From an uncultured Blautia sp. (GTDB taxonomy: Bacteria > Bacillota > Clostridia > Lachnospirales > Lachnospiraceae), in contig CAKRVL010000025.1 in the NCBI GenBank assembly GCA_934408705.1, positions 1-30,417 of the forward strand: a stretch of DNA of 30,417 nucleotides, read 5' to 3'. Every line of letters begins with the position of its first letter. The first letter of the stretch is position 1. Made by a program: the position numbers and the translations under genes. Shown here in pieces: positions 22,512 through 30,417 of this stretch. The notes under the pieces were generated by a model. That model was not told the DNA's origin. It saw only the letters and a program-made list of their open reading frames with translations, and made no database searches.

Positions 22512-23164
22512 GGGGAGCAATCTGGGATCTGGACGGCACAATTCTGGATTCCATGTCTGCCTGGGATCATGTTGGCGAGAATTATCTGCGAAGTCAGGGA
22601 ATTGAACCCGAACCAGATCTTAACCAGGTACTCGCCACCATGAGCCTGCAACAGGCTGCTGATTATTTCATTGAGCACTATGGCATAAAGCAGTCCAGCG
22701 ATGAGATTATTAAAGATGCTGTTGCTCTCGTAGACGATTTCTACCGTTATGATGCACAGTTGAAGCCTCATCTGAAAGAATTCCTGCAGCACCTTCACAA
22801 TGACGGAGTCAGAATGTGCATTACCACAGCTGCAGAACAGTCTCTGGTCGAAAGCGCTTTGGAACGATGCGGGATACTGGATTATTTCAGTGATATTTTC
22901 ACCTGTACTTCAGTGGGCGCAGGAAAAGATGAACCGTTAATTTACCGCGAGGCTTTAAAATTCCTTGGCACTGACCGAAGTGATACTATCGTTTTCGAGG
23001 ATTCTCTTCATGCCCTGACAACTGCAAAAAATGATGGCTTCTTTGTCGCAGCTGTCTACGACAGCCGCGAAGAAAACCAGGAGGAAATCCGTAAGCTGGC
23101 TGATTGCCGGATTAAGGATTTTGGAGCACTGGAAGAGTTTTATAATTTTATAAAAACACTTTAA
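22505..23164 (+). CDS. HAD family phosphatase overlapping thiE
   Basis: 219 residues, subfamily IA HAD hydrolase of the beta-phosphoglucomutase-like type. Motif I DLDGTILDS with nucleophile Asp8 and acid Asp10; helical cap (about 17-85); motif II Thr107 in CITTAAE; motif III Lys141 in GAGKDEPLIY; motif IV Glu165-Asp166 in IVFEDSLHAL. It removes phosphate from a small metabolite or interconverts sugar phosphates. The ATG lies seven bases inside thiE, preceded by AGAAGGA, so the two proteins are coupled. The pairing suggests a thiamine monophosphate phosphatase, but this is inference; sequence alone does not set the substrate. Confidence 0.88.
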   Translation: MLRGAIWDLDGTILDSMSAWDHVGENYLRSQGIEPEPDLNQVLATMSLQQAADYFIEHYGIKQSSDEIIKDAVALVDDFYRYDAQLKPHLKEFLQHLHNDGVRMCITTAAEQSLVESALERCGILDYFSDIFTCTSVGAGKDEPLIYREALKFLGTDRSDTIVFEDSLHALTTAKNDGFFVAAVYDSREENQEEIRKLADCRIKDFGALEEFYNFIKTL

Positions 23165-23185
23165 TATTACTGTTTTATTTTTCTA

Positions 23186-26100
23186 TCAGCTGATCTGCCA
23201 CTTCACATGGCTTCCCTTCTCGTCCTTAGATACGATCAGCTGATCTTCAATCTCCCGCTTTAATTCTGTCACATGAGAAATGATTCCAATGAGCTTGCTT
23301 CCACCAGCAAGCTCCTGGAGTACTTTTACCGCCTGCTCTCTAGAATGCTCATCCAAAGAGCCAAAGCCCTCATCCACAAACATAACATCCAGGTTTATCG
23401 CAGCTGAACTTTCCTGAATCTGATCTGCCATTCCAAGTGCCAGTGATAATGCAGCCATAAACGATTCTCCACCGGAAAGAGTACGGATTTCTCGCTCCTT
23501 TCCGGTTACGTTGGAATATACCATAAGATCCAAGCCACGGTTCTTTCCCTTACCTGCATTTTCATCATCTACCATACGGAGTTCAAATTGTCCTGCAGAC
23601 ATATTCTCGAAGCGACGATTCGCTGCATATAAAATATTCTTCAGGTAATGTCTTTGTACATAGGTCTCCAGATCCATACGATTTCCGGACATATTACCGG
23701 ACAGGAGTTTATAAAGGGTTTCCAGTTTTGTGTGCTGTTCAATAATTTTACCGCGTTTATCCATCTGTGGGGTAAGTGCATCACAGGCATCTTTATCCGC
23801 TTTATACAGATCCTTATACAGATCAAATTGATTCTGTACGTGAACCCGATTCTGTTCTGCATCTTCCATCTGCGCTTTAGCAAGCGCAAGGTCAGGCTGT
23901 GTTCTCTCTCCAATGGCATCCCTTGCTGTTTTTTCCGCTGTCTGTGCTGCGATTTTCTTTCGCTGCCAGATATCCGTCTCCTTTTGCAGCCGCTCTGCCT
24001 CTTCCCGGGAATGCTTGTCTGCTATGGCAGTCCATTCACTTTCTGTCATATTCTTTTCGTTCATCAGCGCATGATACTGATCCTTTCTCTCCTGACAGAT
24101 TGTTTGCAGCTCCGGAATTTCGTGTTCATACTGTTGGATCAGACCAGTACATTTCACCAGACGCCCGGATGTTTCCTTTTCTTTCTCCTGAGCTGTTTTG
24201 AAGTTCACTTCTGCCAGGTCCTTTTTCTCTTTCGCCAGATTATATTCCTGCATAGCTGCTTCCTTTGATGGATATTCTCTGGAATTCATAAGCTGCTCCA
24301 GAAGAGCCCCGGCGCTCTTCGCAGTAGCTGCTGCCGTAGTCAGCCTTTTTCCACTTTCTTCTGCTTCAGTTCTTGCCGCCTTTTTTCTCTGATCCATCAG
24401 CCTTAAATTCTCCTGAAGCGTACACAGCTCTTTTTGCTGTGCACTAAGCAATACACTCTCCTTCTGCAGTTTCTCTGACCATTTTCCAAGAGAAGCTTTT
24501 ATCACTTCCATTATTTTAAAAATCTGTTCTTTATCATAAGAGTCCAGAGACACTTTCTCTCCCATACGTACTGCCAGCTTCGAGAGACGTTCTAACAGGA
24601 CCTTCTCTTTTTCCACAGCCAGATCTGCATTTGATCTGGCTTCTCCGGCCAATTGCTCTTGTTTTCTTCGAAGCTCTCCAACCTCTTTATTAAACTGCTC
24701 CAAAGTCTCTCTGGTCAGATTCCCATGACCAGAAGAAGATTCGCATGGGTTGGGATGTTCCAACGCCCCACATACAGGACAGGGTTTACCTGGCTGAAGC
24801 TCTCTGGCCAGAAAGCCAGCCTGCTCATCCAGAAATATACGTCTCATAGACTCATATTCCTGATTTCTTCCTTCGTATATCTGCCTTATACGAATATACT
24901 CAGCTTTTACTTTTTCCGCAAGATTTCGCTGTTTTTCTGTATTCTCCAGAAGCTCACTTGTTTCACGAGCATCTGTATCAAGGGTTATAAGCTCCTGTTT
25001 CTTTCCCTTCCACACCGCTATTTTTTCATTGGTATCACCAAGCTTCTCAGACTGAAGGCGCCATTCTGCTTCCTTTTTCTCCAGCTCTTCTATTGCTGTT
25101 CGTGCCTTCTGATCAGCAAGCTGCGCTGTTTCAAATTCTCTCTGGCTGGTCTTCGCAGCAGTTTCCGCTTCTTTAATCTGTTCCAGAAGCTTTAGTTCTT
25201 TCTTTACACGCTCATAAATACTGGTATAGGCAGTAATCTCCCTGTCCAAAGTAGCTTTTGCCTGTTTTCCTTCTTCTGTGACAGCTTGAGATGCAATTTC
25301 CAACTGCGGTCTGCGCTCCTGCTGTTCCTTTAGCGCCTTTTCACGATTCTGCAGATTGTTCCTGGAATCCTGATACCGCACATACTCTCCTTTTATTTCG
25401 TAGGCTTTCTTTATCTGATCCGAAAGTATTATTTTTTCTTTGATCTGTGCTTCTGCGGCATTACATTCCTCTAACTGGCTGATTGCAGTTTCAAGTTGAC
25501 TGTATAATGCCTTCAGCTGAATGGCATTATTGTAAATATCTCTTTTCTCATCGCGGATTTTCGAAGCCGCCTCCAGCTCCTTCTTCGCCAAATTCATATC
25601 GCTTTTTAATTCTCTGCATAGCTCTGCAAGATTTGTCAGGAACTGATCCATAACAATAATTTTACCGCTCTGGATCTGCTTTTTCTGCTCATCCATTTCC
25701 TCATATTTCTCATATTCCAAAGGAATAACCACATGTGCAGTTTCTGTCTGGCAGGCCGTCTTGATCTCATTTATATCCTTCTCAAGAGAACGCTTACGGT
25801 TCATCAGCTCATCCACAATATCCTGGTATAATTCCGTATTAAACAGCTTCCGGAAGATTACCTTCTTATCGTCTGATTTCGCACGGAGAAGCTCCATGAA
25901 TTCCCCCTGTGCGATCATAGCAACCTGCATGAACTGGCCTTTCGTAAGGCCCAGGATTTCGCCTAATTTACTGTCGGCTTCTTTCTGTGGGTACTCCGTG
26001 CCATCCGGCATAATCAGATTTACAGAACCGGTCACCTCCCGGCTTCCGGTGTTTTTCCCCGCACCTCTGGTCAGAAGCTTTAGATGACGTGGAACACGCC

Positions 26101-26392
26101 GCACTGTATAAAGTCGGCTGTTCTCCCCCGTTCCTTCTGAAAACACCAGCTCTACAAATGGCTCTACATTCAGTTCCACATACTGGCTTTGCAATACGAC
26201 GCCTTCTTTTTTGTTTGTTCCGGAGCTGGCTTCCCCATAAAGCGCAAATACAATTGCATCAAATATTGTTGTTTTTCCCGCACCGGTATCACCGGTTATA
26301 AGAAACAGATTCTGATTCAATTCCCGAAAATCAATCTGTGTCAGTTTTCCGTAGGAACCAAACGCCTGCATGGTAAGTTTCACAGGTCTCAT
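23186..26392 (-). CDS. sbcC: Exonuclease subunit SbcC
   Basis: 1068 residues, the ATPase arm of the SbcCD (Mre11-Rad50-like) complex that trims DNA ends and cleaves hairpins. N-terminal Walker A GDTGAGKT (34-41) and FALYGEAS; Q-loop region with MIAQGEFMELL; two long coiled coils (about 180-530 and 560-880) separated by the zinc-hook CPVCG (538-542); signature LSGGESFMAALSLALG (from 972), Walker B LDVMFVDEGFGSLDE, and ISHVTEL near the end. I use ATG 26392, preceded by AGGAGG (26400-26405) with seven-base spacing; it overlaps the sbcD stop codon by ATGA. A longer frame to 26476 only reads through the sbcD tail. It converges on the thiE-HAD pair, 21 bases apart. Confidence 0.96.
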   Translation of the reverse strand: MRPVKLTMQAFGSYGKLTQIDFRELNQNLFLITGDTGAGKTTIFDAIVFALYGEASSGTNKKEGVVLQSQYVELNVEPFVELVFSEGTGENSRLYTVRRVPRHLKLLTRGAGKNTGSREVTGSVNLIMPDGTEYPQKEADSKLGEILGLTKGQFMQVAMIAQGEFMELLRAKSDDKKVIFRKLFNTELYQDIVDELMNRKRSLEKDINEIKTACQTETAHVVIPLEYEKYEEMDEQKKQIQSGKIIVMDQFLTNLAELCRELKSDMNLAKKELEAASKIRDEKRDIYNNAIQLKALYSQLETAISQLEECNAAEAQIKEKIILSDQIKKAYEIKGEYVRYQDSRNNLQNREKALKEQQERRPQLEIASQAVTEEGKQAKATLDREITAYTSIYERVKKELKLLEQIKEAETAAKTSQREFETAQLADQKARTAIEELEKKEAEWRLQSEKLGDTNEKIAVWKGKKQELITLDTDARETSELLENTEKQRNLAEKVKAEYIRIRQIYEGRNQEYESMRRIFLDEQAGFLARELQPGKPCPVCGALEHPNPCESSSGHGNLTRETLEQFNKEVGELRRKQEQLAGEARSNADLAVEKEKVLLERLSKLAVRMGEKVSLDSYDKEQIFKIMEVIKASLGKWSEKLQKESVLLSAQQKELCTLQENLRLMDQRKKAARTEAEESGKRLTTAAATAKSAGALLEQLMNSREYPSKEAAMQEYNLAKEKKDLAEVNFKTAQEKEKETSGRLVKCTGLIQQYEHEIPELQTICQERKDQYHALMNEKNMTESEWTAIADKHSREEAERLQKETDIWQRKKIAAQTAEKTARDAIGERTQPDLALAKAQMEDAEQNRVHVQNQFDLYKDLYKADKDACDALTPQMDKRGKIIEQHTKLETLYKLLSGNMSGNRMDLETYVQRHYLKNILYAANRRFENMSAGQFELRMVDDENAGKGKNRGLDLMVYSNVTGKEREIRTLSGGESFMAALSLALGMADQIQESSAAINLDVMFVDEGFGSLDEHSREQAVKVLQELAGGSKLIGIISHVTELKREIEDQLIVSKDEKGSHVKWQIS

Positions 26393-27540
26393 TTCGCCAC
26401 CTCCTGTACTGTATTGATAACCTCCTGAAGAATTTCCTGCTCTTCCGCATCTGCATTTCCGAGGAACTGGCAGCAAAGTTCAAATGGATTCAATTCACGC
26501 TCACTGTATGCATGTCTGGTATAATCAGCCTGCCGCACAGTCTCACGGCGTATCTCTAAAAGCCCTGGAAATGCCAGTCGCAAGCGATCCTGCATGTCAA
26601 TTACATCCAGATCCACTTTGTCCGTGAGAACAACTGTTACATAGTCCATACAGCTCTGTGCTAACACACTCTCAAGCTCTCCCTTGATCACCTTGATCTG
26701 GCGCAGTGGCTTCAAAGGGATTACTTCTGTGGTGATTTCGCCCTTTTGTTTTATGTCAATCATTATAATCCCTTTATTCTGACCGGCTTCACTAACGGAG
26801 CATGCCAGCGGAGTGCCACAATAGCGATAAAATTCACTGCCAACCTTCATTGGCTTATGAATATGTCCCAGTGCTGCATAATCAAATTTATCCAAAACAT
26901 CAGCACATACCTGATCAATATTTCCCACAGTACGAATCTCAGAATCCATGCGCTCTACATCTTCTGCATTCCCGCCCGCCGGCAGATAGAATTGATGGCT
27001 GACCAGAATGTTTCTCTGGTCTATGTTGACCTGTTCACGTTCTATCAGTCTGTGGATCGTATCATTGTAAGAAAGATTATTCCCATTTTCATCTGTCCCA
27101 GTGATCAGCTTCACCATAGAAGGCTTCACAAAGGGAAGCAAATAAAAATTCACCGGCCCATATTCATCCTGGAGTACCACTTTCTCAATATGATCTTCTT
27201 CTGTCTGAGGCGGTATTCCGATCATATAAATTTTCTGACGGTCAAGCACACTCCGAAAACAGTTCACACGAGGTGCACTGTCGTGATTTCCACTGATCAT
27301 CATAATTACAGAATCCGGAACTGCATTTCGCAGCTTTCCGATAAAATGATCAAACACCTCCACTGCCTCCGCCGACGGAACTGCCTTGTCATAGATGTCC
27401 CCAGCGATCACGATTGCATCAGGCACTTTCTCTGCGGCCTTCTGAATTATTTGATCCAGTATATATTCCTGATCTTCTCTAAGATCACGATTGATTAATT
27501 TCAAGCCAATGTGTAAATCTGATAAGTGAAATATTCTCAT
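26389..27540 (-). CDS. sbcD: Exonuclease subunit SbcD
   Basis: 383 residues, the metallophosphoesterase nuclease of SbcCD. Metal ligands are visible in order: Asp8 and His10 (HLSDLHIG), Asp48 (IAGDIYD), Asn85-His86-Asp87 (ISGNHDSAPR), then LVSHQF and ALGHIHKP. The C-terminal third (from about 270) is the SbcC-binding capping region, ending with helices that include the acidic NPFELCCQFLGNADAEEQE. The gene is upstream of and overlaps sbcC, the usual order. Its ribosome binding site (GGGGAAC) is moderate. A 100-base AT-rich gap with no clear promoter separates it from the J-domain gene, so read-through from that gene is possible. Confidence 0.96.
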   Translation of the reverse strand: MRIFHLSDLHIGLKLINRDLREDQEYILDQIIQKAAEKVPDAIVIAGDIYDKAVPSAEAVEVFDHFIGKLRNAVPDSVIMMISGNHDSAPRVNCFRSVLDRQKIYMIGIPPQTEEDHIEKVVLQDEYGPVNFYLLPFVKPSMVKLITGTDENGNNLSYNDTIHRLIEREQVNIDQRNILVSHQFYLPAGGNAEDVERMDSEIRTVGNIDQVCADVLDKFDYAALGHIHKPMKVGSEFYRYCGTPLACSVSEAGQNKGIIMIDIKQKGEITTEVIPLKPLRQIKVIKGELESVLAQSCMDYVTVVLTDKVDLDVIDMQDRLRLAFPGLLEIRRETVRQADYTRHAYSERELNPFELCCQFLGNADAEEQEILQEVINTVQEVAK

Positions 27541-27640
27541 AAACCGTTCCCCATTCTTATCTTCTCAAAATTCCAGTTAAACTATATATTTCATATACCT
27601 TAATATTACCGATTGTATATATAAAACCAACTTCATAGCC

Positions 27641-29143
27641 CTATGCATTTCTGTTATATTCTCTCTCAATCCATGCCATCAACACATCTACTATGTATTC
27701 CTGCTGCTCTTCTGTGAGCCGCACTCCTGCTGGAATTCTATGCCACTTATACAAGCATCCCCGACAGCAGCAGCCAGTAGCATGCTGAGCCAGGAATACA
27801 GGGTGCCCGCGCATTGGAGTCTGTTTGCCATCATTGGGAATCTGAGCCGGAGCCAGACGTGTTCGCACAAAATCTGAGGCATGACCGCGGATGGTATCCA
27901 TTCCTTTCTCCCGGATATATTGTATATCCTTATCCTTCAGATGAAAACGACTGCGAAAATTCGAGCGGGACAGGCGGGCAAACAGATCACAAAACTGGTC
28001 CTGTTCCGGATCATATTTTCGCAAATACTTCTCATATCCATTCAATATTTCTGCAATTTTCAAATTAAGCTCTGAACTATTATACGTATAGTTCTCATCC
28101 TCTAAACGAAAATAGAAATCTATATTAACTTTCAGCTTATTGTTTCCACGCTTTATTCCTCTGCCGCTATTTCTGAAGTTACTACTATTCGTCGTATTAT
28201 TAATTCCTTCATTTTTTTCATTTGTTCCACCGCCTTCTTCCTGCACCAGAAATTTCACCTGCGCTGCATGCCTCTTCAGAAGAGGAATAATGCAAAAATA
28301 CAGCCGGTCATCTTCCATATGAAGATACCCCAATACCTGTTTGTCTTTATTCATAAGCTGAATCTGATTCCCATAGAAAGCTTTTGGAAACAGATATTCG
28401 CCAGACTGCAAACTTGCTATAAGCCTGCCTTCCGGGGATGCGGCTTCTGCCGCCAGAAATGCTTTAACCCGATAAATTTTCTGACCTTTTCTATCTGTGC
28501 TCTCTGGTTTCATCAGGGAATCCAGAACCAGCAATGGGTTCACATATTGCATAGAAAGATATTCAAACAGCTTCGCCTGGATGCGAAAACGGTATTCCTT
28601 CAAATCTGGTACAGAAGATAAGTCTTCTGCGTTTACGGCATTCTCCGTTCTCTCAAGGAGGGCTGCGGCTGCATGACGAATACTGGTAAGAAAAAGCTCG
28701 AAATCCTCTTCCTCCGGATCCCACATATATTTTCCACAGGCAGCCTGATAATACAGTTTCCCCTGGGCTTCCTTTCGTTCTTCTTCAGAAAGATTCATAC
28801 TATAGTGCAGATAAATATTCCTTGGTATAAAAGCAGCCTCGTTCCATTCACCAGACCATTCCTGATGCTGTTCCCTCTTCCCAGATTTATGATTGTCTGT
28901 GCCATGAGCCTCTGTTCCATAAACTTCCGTTCCATATACGTTCTGCATTTCCCGGCTATTGCTCTGGCCCAGTATCCGGTACGCTTCATTTATCTCCTGT
29001 GCGCGCTGAATATGGGCTTCCCCTACTTCATTCAATGAGTCCGGATGAAAACGGCTGATCATTTTATGATATTTTCGCTTAATTTCCCTTTCATCATCTT
29101 CTGGGGCAATCCCCAGAAGTTCTATTGCATCTTGTGTATTCAT
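27641..29143 (-). CDS. J-domain protein fused to a C-terminal DUF4186 domain
   Basis: 500 residues. Residues 1-62 are a J-domain (MNTQDAIELLGIAPEDDERE, with HPD at 33-35), which would recruit an Hsp70 ATPase (DnaK-type). Residues 69-83 are three copies of a 5-residue repeat (VYGTE, VYGTE, AHGTD). The middle (about 95-380) is unassigned. A Ser/Asn-rich linker lies at about 303-335. The last ~110 residues match DUF4186: FHLKDKDIQYI, IPNDGKQTPMRGHPVF (446-450), AQHATGCCCRGC (454-463) and KWHRIPAG; its His/Cys cluster suggests metal binding. DUF4186 is usually a small separate protein, so the fusion is unusual. No zinc-finger or client-binding domain of classical DnaJ is present. The start has a weak ribosome binding site (GGGAA). 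Confidence 0.85.
   Translation of the reverse strand: MNTQDAIELLGIAPEDDEREIKRKYHKMISRFHPDSLNEVGEAHIQRAQEINEAYRILGQSNSREMQNVYGTEVYGTEAHGTDNHKSGKREQHQEWSGEWNEAAFIPRNIYLHYSMNLSEEERKEAQGKLYYQAACGKYMWDPEEEDFELFLTSIRHAAAALLERTENAVNAEDLSSVPDLKEYRFRIQAKLFEYLSMQYVNPLLVLDSLMKPESTDRKGQKIYRVKAFLAAEAASPEGRLIASLQSGEYLFPKAFYGNQIQLMNKDKQVLGYLHMEDDRLYFCIIPLLKRHAAQVKFLVQEEGGGTNEKNEGINNTTNSSNFRNSGRGIKRGNNKLKVNIDFYFRLEDENYTYNSSELNLKIAEILNGYEKYLRKYDPEQDQFCDLFARLSRSNFRSRFHLKDKDIQYIREKGMDTIRGHASDFVRTRLAPAQIPNDGKQTPMRGHPVFLAQHATGCCCRGCLYKWHRIPAGVRLTEEQQEYIVDVLMAWIEREYNRNA
28895..28939 (-). repeat. Three 15-bp in-frame tandem repeats in the J-domain protein gene
   Basis: Minus strand GTATATGGAACGGAA, GTTTATGGAACAGAG, GCTCATGGCACAGAC encode VYGTE-VYGTE-AHGTD just after the J-domain. 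A likely site of length variation between strains. Confidence 0.7.
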
Positions 29144-29291
29144 TATATATTCCCGATATTTTTATTTCGTTTTTGTCTTCATATTCTTTCAGTATACATT
29201 ATTTCAAGTAAAAGGGCTATAAGTTTCCAATTTAACTTAATCTGAGTAGATGTCATTATAAATGGGAATCGGTTGGATATTGTTATGATTT

Positions 29292-29322
29292 ATGGCTGGG
29301 AAACTAGTTCCCAGCCATTTTT
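29292..29322 (+). terminator. Orphan plus-strand intrinsic terminator
   Basis: ATGGCTGGGAA (29292-29302), five-base loop, TTCCCAGCCAT (29308-29318), then TTTTT. It is a perfect 11-bp stem with a T run only on the plus strand. No plus-strand gene exists for the preceding 6 kb, so it ends either a short non-coding RNA made from 29144-29290 or the transcript of a lost gene. Confidence 0.75.
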
Positions 29323-29395
29323 CTGATGTGTTTTGTTATAATTTTATCGGATGTGCTTTGAAAATTTTTCGTTTTCTTAATGATTCCAGGTATTT

Positions 29396-29503
29396 GAGTT
29401 GGTCTTTAGTGTCTTATGAATCTTTAGTAATTTACAAATCTTTGGTAGAACACAGAACTTTCGTACTTTTAGATTCTTTTGTGCTTTTAGATTCTTTTGT
29501 ACT
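29396..29503. repeat. Degenerate tandem array, six 18-bp units (possibly eight, to 29539)
   Basis: Units start at 29396, 29414, 29432, 29450, 29468 and 29486. The last two differ at one base (TTTAGATTCTTTTGTGCT and TTTAGATTCTTTTGTACT); earlier ones share the centre TCTTTNGT. Being a multiple of three, the array gives a six-residue repeat on either strand (SLVSYE, SLVIYK, SLVEHR, TFVLLD, SFVLLD, SFVLYN on plus). It lies in the AT-rich gap 29144-29733, which otherwise shows no gene I can support. Confidence 0.7.
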
Positions 29504-29733
29504 TTATAACTTTTTTTCGTATCTCAGATTTCTTAAGTGCTTTCTTCGTTTCTCTTTCGTTGATGTATTTATACTACCATATCTGTCGCTTTTTGTCATC
29601 TGGCAAAGTGAACATATTTTCGATTGTATTTTCATCTATTTTTTATTCTATCAATATATTATATCAATACTGGAGCGGAAGATTTATGTGAATCAGTTGG
29701 AAAAAGGGTTCGCAATTCATACCACTTTCAAAA

Positions 29734-30417
29734 TTAATTTTTCTTTGCGGTCAGTATCTCCATAAGAACTCCTGCCAGCTCCGGATTCAGGTCATTGGAG
29801 CAAAGCTCTCCCGCCATAAGAACAGGATCTGACTGTCGGCGCACAGACGCGATGATCTTCTCTTTTAAGGTAAAAGAAATCTCAGCCTGCTGCAGGAAAT
29901 CCAGGACGCGCTGTTCCACATGATTTTCGCCCAACATAGTCTTCTCTGTGAACTGTACCATGAGAGTTTCAGATGCTGCATGTCTCTCCACCTGGACAAT
30001 AAGCACATTTTTCTCATCGTCATAGGAGGTCTCACAGGGCACTTCTTTAACACCTTCCAGTACTTTTATCTGGCTTTTGGTAATGCCCCAGAATTCCAGT
30101 GTCAGATCTCTCTTCTCAGGAATCAGCTCATGTTCACCTGTTACTGCCCCTACCTGAAATTCAGGCTTATCGCCCCAGATAAACTTCATAGGCGTAACTG
30201 TACAATGCCCAGTCTCATATCCACAGGTTTCATTGTCATCTTCATAAAGGCGGAAACTGCCATCAGCCCCTGCATAATCTCTTCCGAAAGCTCTACTCCC
30301 AATTCCCGTGCTATAGCTCTGATCACACCTGAACGATAGAACTCCATTCCATGTTCCACATACACAGTCAGGTCATCTGGATGTAAATAGATACAATCAA
30401 ATTCATCGTTCCCACCA
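29734..30417 (-). pseudogene. Second GH31 glycoside hydrolase, C-terminal part, apparently frameshifted (5' end outside window)
   Basis: The C-terminal ~175 residues (from YAGADGSFRLYEDDNE to the stop at 29734) align along their full length with the other GH31 protein of this window: DUF5110 domain, LEFWGI, then the same ~70-residue helical tail (VLDFLQQAEIS...). In this frame a stop codon occurs at 30373-30375. The residues expected just before (HPDDLTVYV) are found in another frame at 30357-30380. Removing 80 bases (30277-30356) joins the two into LTVYVYAGADG, exactly matching LTIRVYGGADG of the paralogue. The gene is therefore probably broken by an insertion, unless the segment is a sequencing or assembly artefact. 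The catalytic domain lies off the window. Confidence 0.6.

Noticed and set aside
29396..29539. CRISPR array
   Set aside because: The repeats are contiguous 18-base units without spacers.
29541..29672. 43-codon minus-strand frame (MKIQSKICSLCQMTK...) beside the tandem array
   Set aside because: Basic and with a CxxC, but no ribosome binding site, no promoter and AT-rich composition that yields such frames by chance.
29292..29765. 157-codon plus-strand frame in the AT-rich gap
   Set aside because: It starts inside a terminator hairpin, runs into the GH31 gene on the other strand, lacks a ribosome binding site and owes its length to the 18-bp repeats.

Overview
The window looks like a chromosomal stretch from an anaerobic Firmicute of the Lachnospiraceae (Blautia/Ruminococcus-like; genus not resolved). 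Pointers are the GlgC-GlgD pair, a REC/HD-GYP/GGDEF regulator with a Cys-rich CYxxW...CxxC insert, DUF4186, AGGAGG-type ribosome binding sites and sigma-A-like promoters. There are no rRNA or tRNA genes, CRISPR arrays or transposase genes.

Layout. (1) 1-2017: 3' part of glgC and complete glgD (+), glycogen synthesis, ending in a bidirectional terminator. (2) 2039-4713: a large c-di-GMP-type response regulator (-) with its own promoter and a long structured leader. (3) 4747-6774: FliB-like lysine N-methylase and a phosphinothricin-type GNAT acetyltransferase (+). (4) 6801-15327: carbohydrate operon (-), transcribed beta-mannosidase (GH2), beta-glucosidase (GH1), amylosucrase-like GH13, alpha-glucosidase-like GH31, from a promoter followed directly by a perfect palindrome. 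(5) 15402-16945: lacI-type regulator joined directly to the last ~60 codons of a sugar ABC permease and a broken metallo-hydrolase start. This is a deletion scar where the transporter should be. (6) 17088-20129: coiled-coil protein, ftsH and a DUF308 membrane protein in one operon (-). (7) 20153-21541: membrane protein and TetR regulator (-) with an array of GTTAC-N2-GTAAC palindromes upstream. (8) 21572-23164: thiE and an overlapping HAD phosphatase (+), with a 198-bp structured MITE-like insertion in the promoter/leader. (9) 23186-27540: sbcD-sbcC (-). (10) 27641-29143: J-domain protein fused to DUF4186 (-). (11) 29144-29733: AT-rich non-coding region with an orphan plus-strand terminator and an 18-bp tandem array. 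(12) 29734-30417: 3' end of a second GH31 gene (-), apparently broken by an 80-bp out-of-frame segment.

How the parts connect: glgCD make ADP-glucose for glycogen. The GH operon would release mannose and glucose from beta-linked oligosaccharides and act on sucrose and alpha-glucosides, but the uptake system one expects beside its LacI regulator has been lost. The most interesting items are the MITE-like element at thiE, the TetR operator array, the J-domain/DUF4186 fusion, the lacI-permease scar and the interrupted GH31 gene.
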